From the NCBI RefSeq assembly GCF_023278185.1, contig NZ_CP066356.1, positions 1 through 64,000 on the forward strand: a stretch of 64,000 nt of DNA, in the 5' to 3' direction. A model generated the notes under the pieces. It was not told the DNA's origin. It worked only from the letters and a program-made list of their open reading frames with translations, and searched no databases. The position numbers were made by a program, and so were the translations under genes. This DNA is from Bradyrhizobium elkanii USDA 76 (GTDB lineage Bacteria > Pseudomonadota > Alphaproteobacteria > Rhizobiales > Xanthobacteraceae). Below, in pieces: positions 1 through 8,921 of the stretch (position 1 is the stretch's first letter; each line of letters begins with the position of its first letter).

Positions 1-120
1 GGCGGGACTTCTATCGTGGAGTCATGAAAGCCGGAAGAACGAAGTTGGGATCGTCTCTCTGAGACCGAAGCCCGAGGCAAATATGGATTGCTTCGCTTCT
101 CTCGCAACGACGGATGGAGC

Positions 121-136
121 TGTTTCACGTGAAACA
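121..136. promoter_or_regulatory. parS: parS centromere site 1
   Basis: Perfect palindrome TGTTTCACGTGAAACA, the bacterial consensus parS site bound by ParB. ParB spreads from such sites and ParA pulls the origin region to the cell pole. It is the first of three identical copies within 101 bp just downstream of mnmE. In alphaproteobacteria the usual continuation on this side is mnmG-rsmG-parA-parB, which would lie left of the window. Confidence 0.95.
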
Positions 137-158
137 GTGCGGCTGTCTGACCGGCAAT

Positions 159-174
159 TGTTTCACGTGAAACA
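159..174. promoter_or_regulatory. parS: parS centromere site 2
   Basis: Second perfect copy of TGTTTCACGTGAAACA, with its centre 38 bp from that of site 1. Identity over all 16 bases and close clustering make a chance match very unlikely. Confidence 0.95.
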
Positions 175-205
175 GGACGAGGGTTCCTTAACCCGATCGA
201 AACCA

Positions 206-221
206 TGTTTCACGTGAAACA
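206..221. promoter_or_regulatory. parS: parS centromere site 3
   Basis: Third perfect copy of TGTTTCACGTGAAACA. It ends 12 bp beyond the mnmE stop codon on the gene's downstream side, so the cluster lies in the mnmE-to-next-gene spacer and not in coding sequence. The remaining bases 1-120 show no gene on either strand. Confidence 0.95.
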
Positions 222-233
222 GATGGGCGGCCG

Positions 234-1559
234 CTACTTCCCGACGCAGAACTCGCGGAAGATGACATCCAGGATGTCTTCAACGTCCACCCGGCCGAGC
301 AGACGACCGAGTGAATAGGCAGCGCGGCGGAGTTCCTCCGCCGCCAGCTCTTCGCCCTGCCCGACCACATCGATGCTGCGCTGGAGAGATTCGACGGTCT
401 CCTGCAGCAAACCACGCTGCCGCGTCCGACTGATCAAGCCGCCTTCGCTGGTTCCAAAATAGTCCTGAGCGAACCCGACCAACGCTGCGATGAGTTCTGA
501 CAACCCGTCGCCACGAGCAGCCGAGATCCTGAATTCCGGATAACTGCCGCCCTCACCCATCGTGGTCCTGACGAGGTCGATCTTGTTCCGCACCAGCCAG
601 GTCGGCGTCGCGCCGCCATGTCCCGCCTTCGCATCGCCGCTGTCGGCAAGCCACAGCACCAGGTCCGCCTCCGCGGCGCGGGCTCGGGCGCGGCGGACAC
701 CCTCCTGCTCGACCGGGTCGTCGGTCTCGCGGATGCCGGCGGTGTCGATCACCGTCACCGGATAGCCGTCGAGGTCGAGCTGCACTTCGATCACATCGCG
801 GGTCGTGCCGGCATGCGGCGAGACGATCGCGACCTCGCGCTTGGCGAGCTGATTGATCAGGGTCGATTTGCCGACATTCGGCGGACCGGCGATCGCGACC
901 ACGAGGCCGTCGCGCAGCCGCTCGCTTTGCCCCTGCCCTGCAAGGACTTGCTTGATCTCATCATGCAGCGCGCGGATCTTCTCGAGCGCCGGCGTGATCA
1001 GCTCGGCCGGCACATCGCCTTCATCGGAGAAATCGATGCCGGCCTCGATCAGCGCCGACGCCGCGATGATCCGCTCGCGCCAGTCCCGCGCGCGGTCGCC
1101 GAGCAGCCCCTTCAGCTGGCGCAACGCCTGGCGCCGCTGCCGGTCAGTATCGGCGTGGATCAGGTCGTCCAGGCCCTCAGCCTCAGTCAGGTCGAGCTTG
1201 CCGTTCTCGAAGGCCCGCCGGGTAAATTCGCCCGGCTGGGCCGGCCGCACGTTGTCGAATGCCGCGATCGCATCGAACATCGCCGACAACACCGCGCGTC
1301 CGCCATGGACATGAAATTCGGCGACGTCTTCGCCGGTCGCACTGGCCGGGCCTGGAAACCACAGCACGACAGCGTCATCGATCGGTTGATGGTTCGAATC
1401 GTGGAGCAGCGCGCGGGTTGCCAGCCGCGGCATCGGCGTCTTGCCCGCCAGTCCTACAATGACCGACTGGGCCATTGGACCAGACAGCCTGATGATGGCG
1501 ATCGCACTCGGCGGCCGCCCTGAGGATAACGCGAAGATGGTCTGGTCGCGTGGATGCAT
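234..1559 (-). CDS. mnmE: tRNA modification GTPase MnmE (TrmE)
   Basis: A 441-residue GTPase that works with MnmG to install the carboxymethylaminomethyl group on U34 of certain tRNAs. The order is an N-terminal tetrahydrofolate-binding domain, a helical domain, then an inserted G domain with G1 GPPNVGKS (225-232), G3 DTAG (272-275) and G4 NKID. The C-terminus is FCVGK, matching the family C-x-GK end with its catalytic cysteine. Length and start (ATG at 1559) fit the family. It is the leftmost gene of the leftward mnmE-rho-hemJ group, next to the parS cluster, as expected near alphaproteobacterial origins. Confidence 0.97.
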   Translation of the reverse strand: MHPRDQTIFALSSGRPPSAIAIIRLSGPMAQSVIVGLAGKTPMPRLATRALLHDSNHQPIDDAVVLWFPGPASATGEDVAEFHVHGGRAVLSAMFDAIAAFDNVRPAQPGEFTRRAFENGKLDLTEAEGLDDLIHADTDRQRRQALRQLKGLLGDRARDWRERIIAASALIEAGIDFSDEGDVPAELITPALEKIRALHDEIKQVLAGQGQSERLRDGLVVAIAGPPNVGKSTLINQLAKREVAIVSPHAGTTRDVIEVQLDLDGYPVTVIDTAGIRETDDPVEQEGVRRARARAAEADLVLWLADSGDAKAGHGGATPTWLVRNKIDLVRTTMGEGGSYPEFRISAARGDGLSELIAALVGFAQDYFGTSEGGLISRTRQRGLLQETVESLQRSIDVVGQGEELAAEELRRAAYSLGRLLGRVDVEDILDVIFREFCVGK

Positions 1560-1860
1560 CGCCTATTTCTTCCAGCAAATCGGTAAAGGCAATGCCGCGC
1601 CGATTCCGCACCCCATCCCGCAGAATGTTGCAACGCAGCATAGCCTGATTTCACTGCAACAGCCGCGCAGCAATTCTGCTGCAGTGTCGTCCAGCTGGAT
1701 CACAAATCTAATATATAAATATAAATAATATCAGATGGTTAAATGAAAAATCAGCTCAGAAGGCGGCTCCATTTATGCTGCACTTCGCTGCAGCAAATCC
1801 GCAGCATGAAAAAAGGCGCCCCGTTTGTGCGGAGCGCCCTGTGTCTTTTCGGCCGTGGCC
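1560..1860. other. mnmE-rho intergenic region
   Basis: A 301-bp spacer without a convincing gene. Around 1705-1750 it is markedly AT-rich (runs such as aatatataaatataaataat) compared with the GC-rich surroundings, and this probably holds the mnmE promoter. The right part contains the rho terminator at 1809-1838. Short frames here have no recognisable domain. Confidence 0.6.
1809..1838 (-). terminator. Intrinsic terminator of rho
   Basis: Read on the minus strand, GGCGCUCCG and CGGGGCGCC form a 9-bp stem (one G-U pair) with a 6-nt loop, followed directly by six Ts. It lies 22 bp past the rho stop codon. It is a textbook Rho-independent terminator at the end of the gene for Rho itself. Confidence 0.85.
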
Positions 1861-3126
1861 TCAGGTGTTCATGGAATCGAAGAATTCCGAGTTGCTCTTC
1901 GTGTTGCGGAGCTTGTCGAGCAGGAAGTCGATGGCGTCCATGGTGCCCATCGGATTGAGGATGCGGCGCAGGACGTACATCTTCTTGAGCACCTGCGGAT
2001 CTGTGATCAGCTCCTCCTTGCGGGTGCCGGAACGGGCAATATCGATCGCCGGGAAGGTCCGCTTGTCCGAAACCTTGCGGTCGAGGATCAGTTCGGAGTT
2101 ACCGGTGCCCTTGAACTCTTCGAAAATGACTTCGTCCATGCGGCTGCCGGTATCGACCAGCGCGGTCGCGATGATGGTCAGCGAACCGCCCTCCTCGATG
2201 TTGCGCGCGGCACCGAAGAAGCGCTTCGGCCGCTGCAACGCGTTGGCATCGACACCGCCGGTCAGCACCTTGCCGGATGACGGCACGACGGTGTTGTAGG
2301 CGCGGCCAAGGCGCGTGATCGAATCGAGCAAGATCACGACGTCGCGACCGTGCTCGACGAGGCGCTTGGCCTTCTCGATCACCATCTCGGCAACCTGGAC
2401 GTGACGCACCGCAGGCTCGTCGAAGGTCGACGACACCACCTCGCCCTTCACCGAGCGCTGCATGTCCGTGACTTCTTCCGGACGCTCGTCGATCAGCAGC
2501 ACGATCAGATAGCAGTCGGGATGATTCGCGGTGATGGAGTGCGCGATGTTCTGCATCAGCACCGTCTTGCCGGTGCGCGGCGGCGCCACGATCAGCGCGC
2601 GCTGGCCCTTGCCTATCGGCGCGACGATATCGATCACGCGGGCGGAAAGGTCCTTCTTGGTGGAATCCTCGAGCTCCATGCGGAAACGCTGATTGGGGAA
2701 CAGCGGCGTGAGGTTGTCGAAATTGACCTTGTGCTTCGACTTTTCCGGATCCTCGAAATTGAGCGTGTTGACCTTCAGCAGCGCGAAATAGCGTTCGCCT
2801 TCCTTCGGGCTGCGGATATGGCCTTCGATCGTGTCGCCGGTGCGCAGGCCGAAACGGCGGATCTGCGACGGCGAAACGTAGATGTCGTCGGGGCCGGGCA
2901 GGTAGTTCGCGTCGGGCGAACGAAGGAAGCCGAAACCGTCGGACAGCACCTCCACGACGCCCTCGCCGACAATGTCGGTCTCGGCGGCGGCGAGGTTTTT
3001 GAGAATTGCGAACATCAGCTCCTGCTTGCGCATGGTGCTGGCATTCTCGACCCCATTCTCTTCCGCAAACGAGACGAGCTCGGCCGGCGTTTTCGATTTG
3101 AGGTCCTGGAGTTTGATTTCCCGCAT
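1861..3126 (-). CDS. rho: Transcription termination factor Rho
   Basis: A 421-residue hexameric RNA-dependent ATPase/helicase that terminates transcription. The N-terminal Rho domain begins [17 protein letters not shown], then comes an RNA-binding cold-shock-like domain with GFGFLRSP near 64-71. The RecA-like motor has Walker A APPRTGKT at about 181-188, plus the Walker B and Q/R-loop regions. The frame stays open upstream, but ATG 3126 gives the normal family start and has an AGGACG ribosome site 9 bases upstream. The leader toward hemJ has a TATATAGGA word and a GTCCTTC-GCAA-GAAGGAC hairpin (3332-3349) that might take part in promoter or attenuation control. Confidence 0.97.
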   Translation of the reverse strand: MREIKLQDLKSKTPAELVSFAEENGVENASTMRKQELMFAILKNLAAAETDIVGEGVVEVLSDGFGFLRSPDANYLPGPDDIYVSPSQIRRFGLRTGDTIEGHIRSPKEGERYFALLKVNTLNFEDPEKSKHKVNFDNLTPLFPNQRFRMELEDSTKKDLSARVIDIVAPIGKGQRALIVAPPRTGKTVLMQNIAHSITANHPDCYLIVLLIDERPEEVTDMQRSVKGEVVSSTFDEPAVRHVQVAEMVIEKAKRLVEHGRDVVILLDSITRLGRAYNTVVPSSGKVLTGGVDANALQRPKRFFGAARNIEEGGSLTIIATALVDTGSRMDEVIFEEFKGTGNSELILDRKVSDKRTFPAIDIARSGTRKEELITDPQVLKKMYVLRRILNPMGTMDAIDFLLDKLRNTKSNSEFFDSMNT

Positions 3127-3378
3127 TGGGGTCGTCCTGTGAGGAAGTAAGTAGGGAAGGGGTGCGAGGTGGCTCTGGAAAAAGCGGACGCCAAAGGAAG
3201 GTCCGCAGGTCTCAGCCAGGAAAGTGCCGTTTGGGCTTTCAAACCTGATGCGGCGCCGGTCCGAAAAGAACCGGAACGCGACCACATCCGCCTGCGTGGG
3301 GTGGGATAAATCCTATATAGAAAATCGATTCGTCCTTCGCAAGAAGGACTGAAGCCTGCGTCTTGAGCATCGTGATGT

Positions 3379-3828
3379 CTAGAGCGGCTTCACCACCACC
3401 ATGATCACGATCAGGATCATCAGGACCGTCGGCACCTCGTTGATAATACGATAGAATTTCTGGCTACGCTGATTCCGGTCGGCGGCGAAATCCTTCACGC
3501 AGCGGGACAAAAAGCCGTGGATACCCGACATGGCGAGCACCAGCGCAAATTTGACGTGAAACCAGCCGGACAGGTACCAGTGTCCGGCCCAGACCAGGAA
3601 AAGCCCGGCCAGCCAGGTCACGATCATCGCGGGGTTGATGATCCCCTTCAAAAGCCGCCGCTCCATGACCTTGAACGTCTCGGACTGCCTGGAGCCGGCC
3701 TCGGCCTCGCAATGATACACGAACAGCCGCGGCAGATAGAGCATGCCGGCCATCCACGAGATCACGGCGACGATGTGCAGGGCCTTGACCCAGGCATAGA
3801 TCGGCAGGGCGTTGATCCAGTCGAACAT
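3379..3828 (-). CDS. hemJ: Protoporphyrinogen oxidase HemJ
   Basis: A 149-residue inner-membrane protein with about four transmembrane helices. It oxidises protoporphyrinogen IX to protoporphyrin IX, the penultimate step of heme synthesis, in most Gram-negative bacteria that lack HemG/HemY. Family features are the conserved His18 in KALHIVAVISWMAGMLYLPR, Arg34 after a proline, and the short C-terminal membrane segment ending VVVKPL. It is transcribed away from the divergent gap and towards rho. In many relatives hemE (and often hemH) stands beside it; neither is in this window. Confidence 0.93.
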   Translation of the reverse strand: MFDWINALPIYAWVKALHIVAVISWMAGMLYLPRLFVYHCEAEAGSRQSETFKVMERRLLKGIINPAMIVTWLAGLFLVWAGHWYLSGWFHVKFALVLAMSGIHGFLSRCVKDFAADRNQRSQKFYRIINEVPTVLMILIVIMVVVKPL

Positions 3829-4274
3829 CGCAGTGACGCCTTTCGGGGAACAGTTCGGGAGGACTCAGCGTTGCGCGCAAGGCTTCGCCAGCGAGGGACG
3901 GATACATATCCGCACACACGGCTCTCCTAAACCTAATTAATTTTAGAATCTAAGGTTTGAGTCTTAATGGCAGTGAATTTGACTCATGCAATCCGGTCCA
4001 GCGGTTCTTGCGGGCTTGTTCACATCCCTCAACATTCCGCTCGACAGCGGCGGATATCCGGAATCTCTCGCAGGACTCAATTGGTTGCGCGCGTCTGTGG
4101 CCAGCTTATGAAGAGACAAATCCACACGGGTTCACTATCATCCTGCCTGTGACGTCGACTTATCCTATTGCGGGGTGCTGTGAAGAAAGGCACGGGATAT
4201 ACAGAGCCCGGGCGGCGAACCCGGATTCTTCTCCTCGACCTCCACAGGGATTCACAGGTTAGACAGGGGCTCTG
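3829..4274. other. oriC: Candidate chromosomal origin region (oriC)
   Basis: A 446-bp divergent gap with no convincing gene. Everything to the left runs leftward, and the genes to the right start rightward. An AT-rich stretch lies at about 3930-3985 (AATTAATTTTAGAATCTAAG). Words close to the DnaA box TTATCCACA occur at 4016-4024 (TTGTTCACA), 4118-4126 (AAATCCACA), 4238-4246 (ACCTCCACA) and 4248-4256 (GGATTCACA). From general knowledge, Caulobacter and Rickettsia origins lie between hemE and the DUF299 gene; here a heme gene and a DUF299 gene flank the gap. No perfect DnaA box and no exact TTAA-N7-TTAA CtrA site was found, so the call is an inference. Promoters for hemJ and the next gene must also lie here. 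Confidence 0.5.
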
Positions 4275-5111
4275 GTGCCGACGACTTCCAATTATTTCCA
4301 CCTGCATCTGGTGTCGGACTCGACCGGCGAGACGCTGATTACCGTGGCGCGCGCGGTCGCCGCGCAATACGCCAATGTGACCGCGGTCGAGCACGTCTAT
4401 CCCCTGGTGCGCAGCCAGAAGCAGCTCGATCGCGTGCTCGACGAGATCGAGGAATCGCCCGGCATCGTCCTGTTCACGCTGCTGGAGAAGGATCTGGTCG
4501 GCCGGCTCGAGGGCAAGTGCAAGGAGATCAACGTTCCGAGCCTGTCGATCATCGGGCCTGTGATGCAGCTGTTCGAGGCGTATCTGGGTGCCGCGACGAC
4601 CGGGCGCGTCGGTGCGCAGCACGTGCTGAACGCGGAATATTTCCGCCGCATCGATGCGCTGAACTACACGATGATGCATGACGATGGTCAGCATGTCGAA
4701 GGCCTCGAGGAGGCCGATGTCGTGCTGGTCGGGGTATCCCGCACCTCGAAGACACCGACGTCGATCTATCTCGCCAACCGCGGCATCAGAACGGCGAATG
4801 TGCCGCTGGTGCCGGGCATCCCGCTGCCGCATCAGCTCGAGACCTTGAAGAAGCCGCTGGTGGTCAGCCTGCATGCGACGCCCGAACGCCTGATCCAGGT
4901 CCGGCAGAACCGCCTGCTCACCATGGGCGACCGCGACAACGATACCTACATCGACAAGCAGTCGGTAGCCGACGAGGTCGCCTTTGCCCGGCGCCTCAGC
5001 GCGAAATTCAACTGGGCGCTGCTCGACGTCACGCGGCGTTCGATCGAGGAGACGGCGGCCGCGGTGATGAAGCTCTTCAACGACCGCCAGCGCGCGCGGC
5101 CGTCGGAATGA
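4275..5111 (+). CDS. Pyruvate-phosphate/water dikinase regulatory protein (DUF299/PpsR family)
   Basis: A 278-residue bifunctional ADP-dependent kinase and Pi-dependent pyrophosphorylase. It switches a dikinase (PpdK or PpsA) off and on by threonine phosphorylation near its catalytic histidine. It starts with [13 protein letters not shown] and has the family P-loop-like [15 protein letters not shown] in the middle, then [17 protein letters not shown]. The start is GTG at 4275. Whether the partner is PpdK or PpsA cannot be told from this window, so no symbol is given. It heads the rightward ppsR-maf-coaE-dnaQ series, 10 bp ahead of maf. Confidence 0.9.
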   Translation: MPTTSNYFHLHLVSDSTGETLITVARAVAAQYANVTAVEHVYPLVRSQKQLDRVLDEIEESPGIVLFTLLEKDLVGRLEGKCKEINVPSLSIIGPVMQLFEAYLGAATTGRVGAQHVLNAEYFRRIDALNYTMMHDDGQHVEGLEEADVVLVGVSRTSKTPTSIYLANRGIRTANVPLVPGIPLPHQLETLKKPLVVSLHATPERLIQVRQNRLLTMGDRDNDTYIDKQSVADEVAFARRLSAKFNWALLDVTRRSIEETAAAVMKLFNDRQRARPSE

Positions 5112-5121
5112 TTCTCACGTC

Positions 5122-5730
5122 ATGAGCATCTGGCGCGGCCCACAGAAGCTGATCCTCGCGTCGCAGAGCCGCGCGCGAAAGATGCTGCTTGAAAACGCCG
5201 GCCTCGATTTCGAGGCGCTGCCGGCCGACATCGACGAACGCGCAGTGCAGAAGAATTCGGGCCTTGCGGCGCCGGGCGAGATCGCGTTGCTCCTGGCGCG
5301 CGAGAAGGCGTTGTTCGTCTCCAGGCAGAGGCCCGGTCAATATGTCGTCGGCGCCGACCAGACGCTGGCGCTGGGGCAACGGATGTTCAGCAAGCCCGCC
5401 GGCCGCACCCAGGCCGCCGAGCAACTTAGCCTGCTCGCCGGACAGACCCATGAGCTGCATTCCGCCGTCTCGGTCGCGCGCGATGGAAAGATCCTGTTCG
5501 GCGATGTGAGCGTGGCCCGCATGACGATGCGGCGGCTCGCTGCCGGCGAGATCGAGAGCTATCTCGACCATGCCGGGGAGGCGGTGACGACCAGCGTCGG
5601 GGCCTACCAGCTCGAGGGCCTCGGCGTGCATCTGTTCGAGCGGATCGAAGGTGACCATTTCACCATCCTCGGCCTGCCGCTATTGTCGCTGCTGGCGTTC
5701 CTGCGTGCAGAGAAACTACTCGCGGTGTGA
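5122..5730 (+). CDS. maf: Maf-family nucleotide pyrophosphatase
   Basis: A 202-residue Maf-like protein that hydrolyses non-canonical or free nucleoside triphosphates to monophosphates, as house-cleaning and cell-division checkpoint. The N-terminal LILASQSRARKMLLENAGL carries the family S-x-S-R-x-R phosphate-binding motif. It is followed by the DID(E)R segment, the VVGADQTLAL motif with its conserved Asp, and the GAYQLEG block near residue 160. It starts 10 bp after the preceding stop, consistent with an operon. Confidence 0.92.
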   Translation: MSIWRGPQKLILASQSRARKMLLENAGLDFEALPADIDERAVQKNSGLAAPGEIALLLAREKALFVSRQRPGQYVVGADQTLALGQRMFSKPAGRTQAAEQLSLLAGQTHELHSAVSVARDGKILFGDVSVARMTMRRLAAGEIESYLDHAGEAVTTSVGAYQLEGLGVHLFERIEGDHFTILGLPLLSLLAFLRAEKLLAV

Positions 5731-5778
5731 GGCGCGGAGGCGTGGTGACGGGAGAGATGCTGAACCGATGTTGATGCG

Positions 5779-6378
5779 ATGCTGATTCTTGGATTGACCG
5801 GCTCGATCGGGATGGGGAAATCCACCACGGCCAAATTGTTCATGGAGGCCGGCGTGCCGGTGTACGACGCCGATGCGGCCGTGCATCAGCTCTACGAAGG
5901 CGAAGCCGCGCCGGCGATCGAGGCCGCCTTTCCCGGCACCACCGCCGGCGGCAAGGTCGATCGCGCGAAACTGTCGGCGCGCGTGGTGCACGATCCTGCT
6001 GCGATGAAACAGCTCGAGCAGATCGTGCATCCGATGCTCGGCGCATCGCGCCAGAAATTCTTCGCCGATGCGGAAGCCGCAGGTCACCCGGTCGTCGTTG
6101 TCGACGTGCCGCTGTTGTTCGAGACCGGCGGCGAGAAGCGTGTCGATGCCGTCGTTGTCGTCACCACCTCGCCGGAACTGCAGCGCGAGCGGGTGCTGGC
6201 CCGCGGCACGATGGATGCGGCCAAGCTCGACGCCATCATCGCCAAGCAGATGCCGGACTCCGAGAAGCGCAAGCGCGCGGATTTCATAGTGGATACCTCG
6301 CACGGACTCGATCCGGTGCAGGCGCGCATCCGCGACATTCTGGCCGAGGTTGTTAAGATGCCGAAGCGGCGCGCCTGA
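5779..6378 (+). CDS. coaE: Dephospho-CoA kinase
   Basis: A 199-residue P-loop kinase that phosphorylates dephospho-CoA at the 3'-ribose hydroxyl, the last step of coenzyme A synthesis. Walker A is GSIGMGKST at residues 8-16, followed by [11 protein letters not shown] in the substrate region and the [14 protein letters not shown] motif with the catalytic acid. The ATG at 5779 gives the usual start, [11 protein letters not shown]. It sits between maf and dnaQ, as in many Hyphomicrobiales. Confidence 0.95.
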   Translation: MLILGLTGSIGMGKSTTAKLFMEAGVPVYDADAAVHQLYEGEAAPAIEAAFPGTTAGGKVDRAKLSARVVHDPAAMKQLEQIVHPMLGASRQKFFADAEAAGHPVVVVDVPLLFETGGEKRVDAVVVVTTSPELQRERVLARGTMDAAKLDAIIAKQMPDSEKRKRADFIVDTSHGLDPVQARIRDILAEVVKMPKRRA

Positions 6379-6408
6379 TTCGCCCGCCTTTTCGGATTCC
6401 TTCAGGTC

Positions 6409-7134
6409 ATGCGCGAAATCGTTCTCGATACCGAAACCACTGGCCTCGACCCGTTGCGCGGCGACCGGCTGGTTGAGATCGGCTGCGTCGAGATTTTCAA
6501 CCGCATGCCGACCGGACAGACCTACCACGTCTACATCAATCCCGAGCGCGACATGCCGGCGGAAGCATTCGCCGTGCACGGGCTGTCGACCGAGTTCCTG
6601 GCCTCCAAGCCGCTGTTCAACGAGGTGGTCGACGAGTTCCTGGCCTTCATCGGCGATACACCGCTGGTGATCCACAACGCGTCGTTCGACATCAGCTTCA
6701 TCAACGCCGAGCTTGACCGCATCAAGCGGAAGGCGATCCCGAAGGACCAGCTGGTCGATACGCTGCTGCTCGCACGGCGCAAGCATCCCGGCGTGTCGAA
6801 CCGGCTCGACGATCTCTGCTCGCGTTATCAGATCGACAATTCCCGCCGCACCAAGCACGGCGCCTTGCTCGACGCCGAACTGCTGGCCGAGGTCTATATC
6901 GACCTGATCGGAGCGCGGCAGTCGCAGCTGATCCTGGCGTCGGAAACGTCGGATGCGCGCGCGGGCGGCCATAGTGGTGATACGCCGCGGCGGCAACGCG
7001 AGACCCCGCTGCTCGCGCGGGTCATTGACGCCGATCGGGAGGCCCACCGGGCCTTCATTGCCACGCTCGGCGACAAGCCGATCTGGAACGATTACCTGCC
7101 GCCGCCAGCGCCTGCTGCAGCACCGGCGGCTTGA
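6409..7134 (+). CDS. dnaQ: DNA polymerase III epsilon subunit (proofreading exonuclease)
   Basis: A 241-residue DEDDh 3'-5' exonuclease, the proofreading subunit of the replicative polymerase. Exo I is IVLDTETTGLDP at the N-terminus; Exo II includes LVIHNASFDISFIN around residues 86-99; Exo III is TKHGALLDAELLAEVY near 150. The alanine/proline-rich tail after about residue 185 is the usual linker region towards polymerase alpha. It starts 30 bp after coaE and is the last rightward gene before the palindromic repeat and the convergent secB. Confidence 0.95.
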   Translation: MREIVLDTETTGLDPLRGDRLVEIGCVEIFNRMPTGQTYHVYINPERDMPAEAFAVHGLSTEFLASKPLFNEVVDEFLAFIGDTPLVIHNASFDISFINAELDRIKRKAIPKDQLVDTLLLARRKHPGVSNRLDDLCSRYQIDNSRRTKHGALLDAELLAEVYIDLIGARQSQLILASETSDARAGGHSGDTPRRQRETPLLARVIDADREAHRAFIATLGDKPIWNDYLPPPAPAAAPAA

Positions 7135-7158
7135 TCAAAATAGGTCGGGGCGTAGTTC

Positions 7159-7264
7159 CGTCATCCTGAGGTGCGAGCTCTTGCGAGCCTCGAAGGATGC
7201 ACGGCCCGGCTGGTGGCCGTCGATCCTTCGAGACGCCCGCAAGTGCGGGCTCCTCAGGATGACG
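7159..7264. repeat. Interspersed palindromic repeat (type A), copy 1
   Basis: A 106-bp imperfect palindrome beginning CGTCATCCTGAGG and ending CCTCAGGATGACG, with inner arms CCTCGAAGGATG and ATCCTTCGAG around a short GC-rich centre. A second copy with the same ends and the same centre stands at 52507-52604. It lies between the convergent dnaQ and secB genes and could act as a bidirectional terminator. This looks like a Bradyrhizobium-type repetitive extragenic palindrome. Confidence 0.9.
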
Positions 7265-7306
7265 GATTACACTTCCCCGCGTGTTACACTTTCCCGGGTC
7301 TAGAAC

Positions 7307-7795
7307 TCAGCTCGGCTTGACGCCGGGAGCAGCCTGGGCGGCCGCCTGCCGCTCCATGTTCTGGCGGTAGAGACCGAGGAAATCGACGGGGTCGAGCAAC
7401 AAAGGCGGGAAGCCGCCGTCGCGGACCGAGGTCGCGACGATCTCGCGTGCGAACGGGAACAGCAGCCGCGGGCACTCGATCATGACCAGCGGGTGCAGGT
7501 TCTCCTTCGGCACATTCACGATCCGGAAGACGCCGGCATAAGCGAGGTCGAAGCTGAACATCACCTTGCCTGCGGTCTCGGCCTTGCCCTCGATCGAGAG
7601 GATCACCTCGTACTCGTTCTCCGACAGGTTGTTGGCGGAGACGTTGATCTGAATGTTGATCGCCGGCTGCTGTTGCTGCTGGCCGAGCGAGGCCGGCGCA
7701 TTCGGGTTCTCGAACGACAGGTCCTTGGTGTACTGAGCCAACACGTTGAGCTGGGGAGCGGGTTGTTCGACGGGGGCGCCGTTGCCATTGGTCAT
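7307..7795 (-). CDS. secB: Protein-export chaperone SecB
   Basis: A 162-residue tetrameric chaperone that holds pre-proteins unfolded and hands them to SecA. The diagnostic blocks [14 protein letters not shown] near residues 20-33, NINV-type beta strands ([12 protein letters not shown]), and [15 protein letters not shown] followed by [17 protein letters not shown] are all present. A run of five glutamines (about 39-43) makes the loop after the first motif slightly longer than in E. coli. Convergent with dnaQ. Confidence 0.96.
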   Translation of the reverse strand: MTNGNGAPVEQPAPQLNVLAQYTKDLSFENPNAPASLGQQQQQPAINIQINVSANNLSENEYEVILSIEGKAETAGKVMFSFDLAYAGVFRIVNVPKENLHPLVMIECPRLLFPFAREIVATSVRDGGFPPLLLDPVDFLGLYRQNMERQAAAQAAPGVKPS

Positions 7796-8216
7796 GAAAA
7801 TGTCTCCTGGAGCAGCGCTCGATGGACAGAGTGTCCGACGGCACGCGTTAAGGTGTTGAGAATGCCGATGCCGGGCGAGTGGCTATCATAGGCCCGGCTC
7901 GGTCCACAAGGACGACGAACGGGCGCGTTCCGGCGGGCCGGCGGCAAGTTCTCCCGGCAAAGGGCGGCGCGCGTGAGTCTGTCCAATCTCTTAACAGCTT
8001 CCTAAATTATTGAAGATACGCGATTTCCTGAAAGGAACGGTTTCCCCCGGGGGTCAAAACGCGCTACACTTGCCCGTGCCAAAAAGCGCCATTGGCCGGG
8101 CATAGTTTCGTGCCTACATCTGCGGACTCTATCGGTGATGTAATCTCTGCTGTTCCCGACCGGGAACGCTTTGACGGCCGGCCCGTTGCCGGCAGAGACC
8201 AGAAAGCGAATTCGAC
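7796..8216. other. secB/Tim44 divergent intergenic region
   Basis: A 421-bp divergent spacer that must carry the promoters for secB (leftward) and the Tim44-like gene (rightward). In several relatives an fxsA-type gene lies here; I see no frame with FxsA features. Short GC-rich inverted segments (for example GGCCGGCCCGTTGCCGGC near 8175) occur, but nothing can be assigned. Confidence 0.5.
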
Positions 8217-8921
8217 GTGGATATTTACACCATCATCTTCCTGGCGCTGGCCGTGTTTATCTTCCTGCGCCTGCGCAGCGTTCTCGGACAGCGCACGGGA
8301 AGCGAGCGGCCGCCTTATGATCGCGCCGCGCCCAACGTCGTGCAGCGCGGTCAGGATAACAACGTCGTTCCGATCCCGGGATCGGTGATCGACCAGCCGG
8401 CCTCGGCCGCGCCCGCCGAGCCGGTCGAGCCCACGGAACGCTGGAAGGGCATCGCCGAGCCCGGCACGGCGCTGGCGCAGGGTCTCGACGCGGTGGCCGC
8501 CCAGGATTCCTCGTTCGATCCGCGGCATTTCCTCTCAGGCGCCCGTTCGGCCTATGAAATGATCGTGCTGGCCTTCGCCAATGGCGATCGCCGCGCGCTG
8601 CGCGACCTGCTGTCGACCGAGGTCTATGAAAGCTTCGAGGCCGCGATCAAGGATCGCGAGAAGCACGAGCAGAAGACCGAGACGCGGTTCGTCTCGATCG
8701 ACAAGGCCGAGATCGTCAGCGCGGAGACGCGCGACCGCTCGACCCAGCTCACCGTCCGCTTCGTGTCACAGATGATCTCGGTCACGCGCGACAAGGCCGG
8801 CACCATCGTCGACGGCAGCCCGGACAAGGTCGCCGACATCACCGATATCTGGACATTCGCCCGCGACTCGACTTCCCGCGATCCGAATTGGAAGCTGGTT
8901 GGCACTGGAAGCGCTCACTAA
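8217..8921 (+). CDS. Tim44-like domain protein (TimA family)
   Basis: A 234-residue protein with one N-terminal membrane helix (DIYTIIFLALAVFIFLRLRS), a proline/alanine-rich linker, and a C-terminal Tim44-like domain from about residue 95 (FDPRHFLSGARSAYEMIVLAFANGD onward). Homologous domains in mitochondria tether the import motor; bacterial members are inner-membrane proteins of largely unknown role. The start is GTG at 8217, directly before the hydrophobic segment. It overlaps the mltA start by 23 bp, so the two are probably cotranscribed and translationally coupled. Confidence 0.88.
   Translation: MDIYTIIFLALAVFIFLRLRSVLGQRTGSERPPYDRAAPNVVQRGQDNNVVPIPGSVIDQPASAAPAEPVEPTERWKGIAEPGTALAQGLDAVAAQDSSFDPRHFLSGARSAYEMIVLAFANGDRRALRDLLSTEVYESFEAAIKDREKHEQKTETRFVSIDKAEIVSAETRDRSTQLTVRFVSQMISVTRDKAGTIVDGSPDKVADITDIWTFARDSTSRDPNWKLVGTGSAH

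Noticed and set aside
3829..4274. Classic CtrA site TTAA-N7-TTAA
   Set aside because: Only near matches with the wrong spacing (TTAA-N10-TAA) were found.
7796..8216. Possible fxsA gene
   Set aside because: No frame with FxsA-like membrane segments or motifs is present in this gap.
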